Positions 59,828 to 64,000 of a stretch of 64,000 nucleotides of DNA are shown piece by piece. Numbering within the stretch: the first letter of the stretch is position 1; each line of letters starts with the position of its first letter. The DNA comes from DATAQC01 sp038232455 (lineage in GTDB: Bacteria; Actinomycetota; Acidimicrobiia; Acidimicrobiales; AC-14). The translations under genes and the position numbers were made by a program. The stretch is from assembly GCA_038232455.1 (NCBI GenBank), contig JBBSHU010000002.1, positions 3,621 to 67,620 of the forward strand. Direction: 5' to 3'. The notes below the pieces were generated by a model. The model saw nothing but the letters and a program-made list of their open reading frames with translations. It searched no databases and was not told the origin of the DNA.

Positions 59828-61606
59828 TCAGCCGGCGCCCATGGGCCAGGCCGACAGCGGGCGCGGGATCCGCGTGATGGTCGAGTCCGTCGGTACCGAG
59901 CCTGGCGACCGGTTGGCGCCGCCACGAGAGCCGCCGGGACCGGGGTACGCCTTGGCCGGATCGTCGAAGTCGACCGACTCGAGCAAGTCGTCGAACTGCA
60001 GCAACCCGGGAGGCTCAGATGGCCCGCCGGCTTTCCCGAAGTGGCCGTCGTCGGCCACCGGCTCCGGCGCGGGAGGGTCCGCCGCCGGTCGTGAGGTCGC
60101 CGGGGGCATCATGAAGTCGGGTAGGCCGAGGGGTTCGGGATCCGGCCCGGCAAGGTCGGAGGTGGCCGGAGCCGAGGTGGCCGGGGCCTGCCGGGTCGCC
60201 GGACGGGGCCGCCGGTCGGGTAGCACGGGCGCGTCGACGGCGCTGGGCACGGGGTTGGCGGCCCGGCGGTCGCCGGACAGCCGGCCTGCTGCGGCCCGGC
60301 TGGCCGCCACCCGGGTGTTCGCCAGCCGGTTGATGGGGACTCGTGACGGAGCCGCCGCGCTCGCTCCGTCCGATCCCCGCGCTGCGGAGGGGCGGCCGTT
60401 GCCCACCGCTCCGGCCAGGGGCGAACCGTCAGTGCCGATGCGGAGCCGGGGCGCGTCGGCCACCGCCGCCTGGGTGGCGGTGGATCGCATGCGGGGGCCT
60501 CTGGGCTCCCTTGCCGCCTCCGCCTTGGTGGGCTTGGCCTTCTTGGCCGCCTTGGTGGGCTTGGCCTTCTTGGCCGTCTTGGAGGCCTTCGCCGCCTTGG
60601 TGGGCCTGGCCTTCTTGGCTGCCTTGGTCGCTCCGGTGGCCTTGGTCGCCTTGGCTGTCCCGGGCGTCGCCCTGGTTCCCTTCGTCGCCTTGGTTGCTTT
60701 GGTTGCCTTCGAGCCCATGGCTCTAGTGACTCTGGTGGGCGACTGGGCCTTTGCCGTGGTGGACCTGGCGGCCCTTGCCCTTGTCGGTGCCGGTGCCCTG
60801 GAGCGGGACTTCCCGACGGACGCGCCGGCTGTCGTCGCCGACGCGCCACGGGGCCGGCGCCGGCTGGGGGACGTCGCCGGGCGGGTCCCGGAACGTCGGC
60901 TCTGATCGGGCTCAGGAACCTCGTCGTCGGCCCGGCCCGGCTGGCGGCGGGACGAGCGGCGCTGCCGCTCGTCGACATAACCGAGAGTGGAGGCCAGGCG
61001 GTTGCGGCTGGTGAGCTGTCCCGTGGCCACGTTCACCTCCCAGGTCGCCTCCTGGTCACGACCCCGCGAGCGGTAGCGCAGGTGCACGGCCCACACCACG
61101 TCGTGCAGCTGGTTGGCGGTCCAGGCGGCGTCGAAGGCGTCGTCCATCAGCACGACGCTGCGATCGATCAGGTTCTCGGCCACCGACGGTCCGAGAGGCT
61201 CCGCCGACGGCCCCCGCCGGGACTTGTTGTAGGTGAGCGTGCGCGCCAGCTCCACGATCTGGGCCTGTTCGGCCAGGATGGGCACGGCGAAGCGCTCGAC
61301 CCACTCGGGATCGACCTCAGCCTCGGCGGCGACCTCGGCGATGGAGCGACCCGCTCGCAGGCGGGCCTGCATCTCGCGCGGCGTGAGCGTGCTCTCCTGT
61401 CGGGGGTGACGATCAGCGCCCGATGCCAGGTCGTCGATGTGGGCCTCCGCATCGCCACCTTCGGCGCGCCGCTGCTCAGCCGTGACGGTCTCGATCAACC
61501 CGTCCTCGAGGGCGACGACGAAACCGCCCGACTTCGAACCTCGACGGGCACTGAAAATGAGCCCCTTGCGGTCGGAGGTGAATCCGACGAGGTGGAGCTT
61601 TCGCAC
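59828..61606 (-). CDS. sepH: SepH-like septation protein (DUF3071) with basic low-complexity tail
   Basis: SepH is an FtsZ-interacting division protein of actinobacteria. The 592-residue product has the conserved DUF3071 domain in its first ~215 residues, with KLHLVGFTSDRKGLIFSARR, SIAEVAAEAEVDPEWVERFA and AWTANQLHDVVWAVHLRY. The middle (about 230-370) is very rich in Lys, Ala, Thr and Pro; the last ~200 residues are Pro/Ala/Arg-rich and include a family D repeat near the end. The start is the GTG at 61606 because AGGAG precedes it; an upstream ATG-like frame to 61666 has no such support. Confidence 0.9.
   Translation of the reverse strand: MRKLHLVGFTSDRKGLIFSARRGSKSGGFVVALEDGLIETVTAEQRRAEGGDAEAHIDDLASGADRHPRQESTLTPREMQARLRAGRSIAEVAAEAEVDPEWVERFAVPILAEQAQIVELARTLTYNKSRRGPSAEPLGPSVAENLIDRSVVLMDDAFDAAWTANQLHDVVWAVHLRYRSRGRDQEATWEVNVATGQLTSRNRLASTLGYVDERQRRSSRRQPGRADDEVPEPDQSRRSGTRPATSPSRRRPRGASATTAGASVGKSRSRAPAPTRARAARSTTAKAQSPTRVTRAMGSKATKATKATKGTRATPGTAKATKATGATKAAKKARPTKAAKASKTAKKAKPTKAAKKAKPTKAEAAREPRGPRMRSTATQAAVADAPRLRIGTDGSPLAGAVGNGRPSAARGSDGASAAAPSRVPINRLANTRVAASRAAAGRLSGDRRAANPVPSAVDAPVLPDRRPRPATRQAPATSAPATSDLAGPDPEPLGLPDFMMPPATSRPAADPPAPEPVADDGHFGKAGGPSEPPGLLQFDDLLESVDFDDPAKAYPGPGGSRGGANRSPGSVPTDSTITRIPRPLSAWPMGAG
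60020..60046 (+). repeat. Family D repeat near the sepH 3' end
   Basis: TGGCCCGCCGGCTTTCCCGA followed by AGTGGCC. It matches the first 27-bp unit at the end of murE at 23 of 27 positions by eye. It is translated in a different frame from the murE copy. Confidence 0.6.
60511..60715 (-). repeat. Low-complexity Lys/Ala/Thr-coding stretch of sepH
   Basis: GGCCTTCTTGGC and CGCCTTGGTGGG units alternate here on the plus strand. They encode repeats such as KATKATKGTRA and KAAKKAKPTKA. This is protein-level low complexity, not a CRISPR or satellite. Confidence 0.7.
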
Positions 61607-61713
61607 CCGGGCTCCTGCTTTCTCAGCGGCCCGCACCTCTCGGGCCTCTTGCCGGGACGGTAGCACTCACTCCTCAGTCAATTGAGGATGGTTCGGCAAT
61701 TCTTTAGGACGGT
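61607..61713 (-). promoter_or_regulatory. sepH upstream region with two direct repeats
   Basis: This 107-base gap is AT-richer than its surroundings. On the minus strand GAACCGTCCT and GAACCATCCT begin 21 bases apart, at 61715-61706 and 61694-61685. They could be the two halves of an operator. TCAATTGA (palindrome) lies between the second copy and the gene. No clear -35/-10 pair was found. Confidence 0.4.
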
Positions 61714-61914
61714 TCAGCCGTGACGCAGCACCTGGCGTAGGCGGGGCACGAGGCCCGCCTCGCCGAGCAGGCGCACGGCGCGGGCCTCGGCCACGTCGAT
61801 GACCACCGCCTCGTCGGGCTCCCGGCCGCAGATGAACGTGACGACGCAATCGTCGCACTCGGTCGTGTGCTGCATCACGCAGTCGTCGCAGCTGATGACC
61901 GAAACGTCATCCAT
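61714..61914 (-). CDS. Cysteine-rich small protein upstream of sepH
   Basis: A 66-residue protein from the ATG at 61914 (GGAGAG about 6 bases upstream). It has Cys9, Cys12, Cys20, Cys23 and Cys29, in two CxxC pairs, suggesting one zinc site, followed by a short acidic-to-hydrophobic helix (VVIDVAEARAVRLLGEAGLV). It ends at the first repeat half of the sepH control region. I do not recognise the family. An upstream in-frame ATG at 61950 has no better ribosome-binding site. Confidence 0.65.
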   Translation of the reverse strand: MDDVSVISCDDCVMQHTTECDDCVVTFICGREPDEAVVIDVAEARAVRLLGEAGLVPRLRQVLRHG

Positions 61915-62006
61915 GGTGGCTCTCCACTTCCTCTGGCACATCCACCCCAAGGGCGGGGTTCGTCGATGTCGGCGGTCGGCCGCACCCTACCGACGGGGTG
62001 TGACAT

Positions 62007-63159
62007 CTAGCGTCCGGGAAGGAGCAGGCACAGGTCGCCGAACTCGTGCCAGAGGTAGTCGTGGGCGAGGGCCTCGCGATAGCAGCGGCGTAGGAACGGC
62101 CGCCCGACCACCGCCTCGAGGAGGCGGAGGTGCGACGCCTGTGGTTCGTGCCAGCCGGTCAGCAGGCCGTCGACGACCCGGACGCCGCGCTCCGGCCCGA
62201 TCACCAACTCCGTCCAGCCTTCGCCCGGCTGAACCCGACCGTCGGCGTCGGCCTGGGATTCGAGGGCCCGTACGGCGCTGGTCCCCACCGCCACCACCGC
62301 CCCGCCACCCTCCCGGGTGGCCGACCCAGCGGGCTGTGGCGGCCGGCACCCGAAACCACTCGGGGGCGGGGGCTTCATGGGCCTCAGGCGAGGACACGCC
62401 GCTGTGGAGCACAACCGGGGCCACACCCACCCCCTTGGCCACCAGGGCGGTGATCAGCTCGGGCGTGAACGCCCGACCGGCGCTCGGCATCTCCGAACTG
62501 CCGTCCTCGTCGGCGTACACGGTGCGGTAGGCGGCCAACGGCCACGGCCGGGTCACGTGCCCGTAGCGGATGGGCGAGCCGTGGACGCCGAGGTAGGCGG
62601 CGAGCGGCGCCCCCAGGTCGAGGGTCGCGACCCACAACCGCCGGTCGGCGGGAGCCCACGCCTCGGTCAATCGGGCACTGGCTCCGGCGGGCAGGCGAAC
62701 GACCTCGCCGATCCGCCCATCGGAGAACGGCAGGCTTCCGATGCCGTCGGGCGTGCGCAGCTCGATCAGCCACCGTTCACCCGGCAGGCGGCCGGACAGG
62801 TGCAGGCGAAGGAGGGTGCCGTCGGCCCGCACGGCCTCGAGAGCGGCGGCCACGGTGCCCGATGTGTTGACGACGACCAGGTTTCCGGGCGCCAGGACGT
62901 CGACGATGTCGGAGAAGCGACGATGGGTGATGCTCCCCTGCTGCTTGCAAGCCACCATCAGGCGCACATCGTGGCGGCCCCGGCCCCGCACCTCGGGCGG
63001 CTCGGTGGCCTCATGATCCCGGGGGAGGTCGAAGGCCACCACCTCGGGCGAGGAAGGTCCGGCGGCGACCGAGGCGCCGACGGTGATCCGACTCCCGGGA
63101 ACCTCGACGATGGGGCTGACCGAAGAAGGCCCGGCGACGCCGCCGGCGGGCGGGGTCAT
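62007..63159 (-). pseudogene. queA: QueA (tRNA ribosyltransferase-isomerase), frameshifted
   Basis: QueA adds the epoxycyclopentanediol-precursor ring to tRNA in queuosine synthesis. The 5' part encodes VVAFDLPRDHEATEPPEVRG, VVVNTSGTVAAAL and YADEDGSSEMPSAGRAFTPE. After VPAATARWV the frame breaks near 62319-62324, where one extra G is present (TCGGCC for TCGCC). In the shifted frame the typical end appears: AVVAVGTSAVRALES, GLLTGWHEPQASHL and YLWHEFGDLCLLLPGR, with a stop at 62007. Restoring the frame gives about 383 residues. The reading CGGCC resembles that in the frameshifted VOC gene. The ATG at 63159 overlaps the SDR stop. Confidence 0.85.
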
Positions 63160-63901
63160 GCCTCGGCCTCGGCGGGCACCAGGCCGTCGGCCGGCACCAG
63201 GTCACTCGTGCGGTAACGACCGCTGGGCAGTCCCTCGTCGATCAGCCGCAGGAGGCCGTTCACGCTCTGGTCGGGCAACGGGCGGTCGGAGATGTCCTCG
63301 CCGGGGAACGCCTCCTGGTGCATCTGGGTGCGCATGTCGCCGGGGTCGACCCACCACACCCGCAGGCCCGGCTGCTCGGCGGCCAGGACCCTGCTCCACT
63401 GTTCGAGGGCGGCCTTGGACGAGCCGTACCCACCCCACCCCTCGTAGCCCTCGACCCCGGCGTCGGACGTGACGTTGAGGATTGACGCGCCGGCCTGGCG
63501 GCCTGAGGCAGTGGCGGCTCCGAGCAGGGCAGGGCGAGCTGCACAAGGGCGAGGGGCGCCATGACGTTCACGGCGTAGACGCGTTCGAGGACGTCCATCG
63601 GGTAGTCGGCCAGGACCGGCTGAGGGCTCGGACCGAGGATGCTGGCGTTGTTGACGAGCAAGTCGAGGCGTCCGCGGGCGCGGGCGGCATCGACGAGCTG
63701 GCGGCGGTGGCCGGGGTCGACCACGTCGCCGGCGACGGCGAAGACCTCGCCCCGCCCCGTGCCGGCCAGCGACGCTGCGGCCGCCTCGAGGGCATCGACC
63801 CCCCGGGCGTCGACCACCAGATCCCAGTCCCGTGCGGCCAGGACCTGGGCCAGGGCCAGGCCCAGCCCTCGTGACGCTCCTGTGATCAGCGCGACCGGCA
63901 T
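63156..63901 (-). pseudogene. Short-chain dehydrogenase/reductase, frameshifted
   Basis: Classical SDR. The cofactor motif is TGASRGLGLALAQVLA (8-23) and the nucleotide-binding NNAS motif is present. After VQLALP the frame breaks near 63525-63530, where CTGCCCTGCTC probably lacks one C. In the next frame LLGAATASGRQAGASILNVT, YGSSKAALEQW with the YxxxK catalytic pair, and WWVDPGDMRTQMHQEAFPGE follow to a stop at 63156. The restored length is 248 residues. AGGAAGG stands nine bases before the ATG at 63901. Sequence error is the simplest explanation. Confidence 0.85.
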
Positions 63902-63937
63902 GTCGACATCCTTCCTATATGAAACCTTCTTGTTGCG

Positions 63938-63967
63938 ATAATGCTCCTGTCGACCCGCGGTTGACAA
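63938..63967 (-). promoter_or_regulatory. Probable SDR promoter
   Basis: On the minus strand TTGTCA (63967-63962) and CATTAT (63943-63938) are 18 bases apart, about 37 bases upstream of the SDR start. It would serve the SDR-QueA pair. The remaining bases to the window end show no gene. Confidence 0.45.
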
Positions 63968-64000
63968 GAGCTCAGCGGAAATTTCTCCGCCGGAGGATCC

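Noticed and set aside
60511..60715. Regularly spaced short repeats as a CRISPR array
   Set aside because: Units are irregular, without unique spacers of constant length, and they encode a Lys/Ala/Thr tract.

Overview
This is a high-GC bacterial chromosome segment that reads as an actinobacterium, most likely of the Acidimicrobiia type; the taxon is an inference. Supporting signs are the actinobacterial order of the division and cell-wall cluster, SepF and SepH, a type 2 IleRS, F420-type oxidoreductases, MurT/GatD, a MurE with the meso-DAP signature DNPR, a MoxR-DUF58-transglutaminase operon and a DUF3040 protein. I saw no rRNA, tRNA, CRISPR array, phage or insertion sequence.

Layout. 1-3211 (minus): a membrane-anchored protein cut by the window edge, RluD, LspA, a DksA/TraR protein and YggU. 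3242-6403 (plus): ileS, inverted relative to its usual neighbours. 6430-26339 (minus): one almost continuous division and envelope cluster, transcribed mraZ-rsmH-ftsL-ftsI-murE-murF-mraY-murD-ftsW-murG-murC-murB-ftsQ-ftsZ-pgeF-yggS-sepF-yggT, then a novel membrane protein in the slot where actinobacteria usually carry divIVA/wag31. 26548-28692 (plus): murT-gatD for lipid II amidation, divergent from mraZ. 28689-35695: YceH, a DMT-type exporter, a CDP-alcohol phosphatidyltransferase, a DegT aminotransferase, a Ddn-like enzyme, small membrane and lipoate-ligase genes, an HNH nuclease. 35692-41243: a ROK kinase divergent from moxR-DUF58-tgpA. 41240-54648: DUF3040, DNA polymerase IV, an LmbE deacetylase, an IMPase, a methyltransferase, a VOC protein, a phosphofructokinase with pyrophosphate-type residues, an AlaC-like aminotransferase, an LLM oxidoreductase, a second ROK kinase, a GH15 enzyme and a chlorite-dismutase-family protein. 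54724-63901 (minus): a beta-hydroxyacid dehydrogenase, a DUF2127-like protein, an ArsA ATPase group, a GT4 glycosyltransferase, SepH, a Cys-rich miniprotein, QueA and an SDR.

The most unusual signal is a set of short dispersed repeats embedded in protein-coding genes. A 30-bp unit (family A) occurs singly or in tandem in lspA, dksA, ileS, a small membrane protein gene, a ROK kinase gene and arsA, on both strands and in different reading frames. It always falls in an N-terminal tail or a loop. A palindromic element (family B) is shared by ileS and murC, a 27-bp element (family D) by murE and sepH, and a third tandem repeat (family C) fills the murT-gatD gap. They resemble protein-embedded palindromic elements more than ordinary REP sequences.

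Three genes (the VOC protein, queA and the terminal SDR) each carry a single-base frameshift in a GC-rich run, which looks more like sequence error than decay. Promoters that can be read with some confidence are those of mraZ (with a MraZ-box-like array), ftsZ and the SDR.
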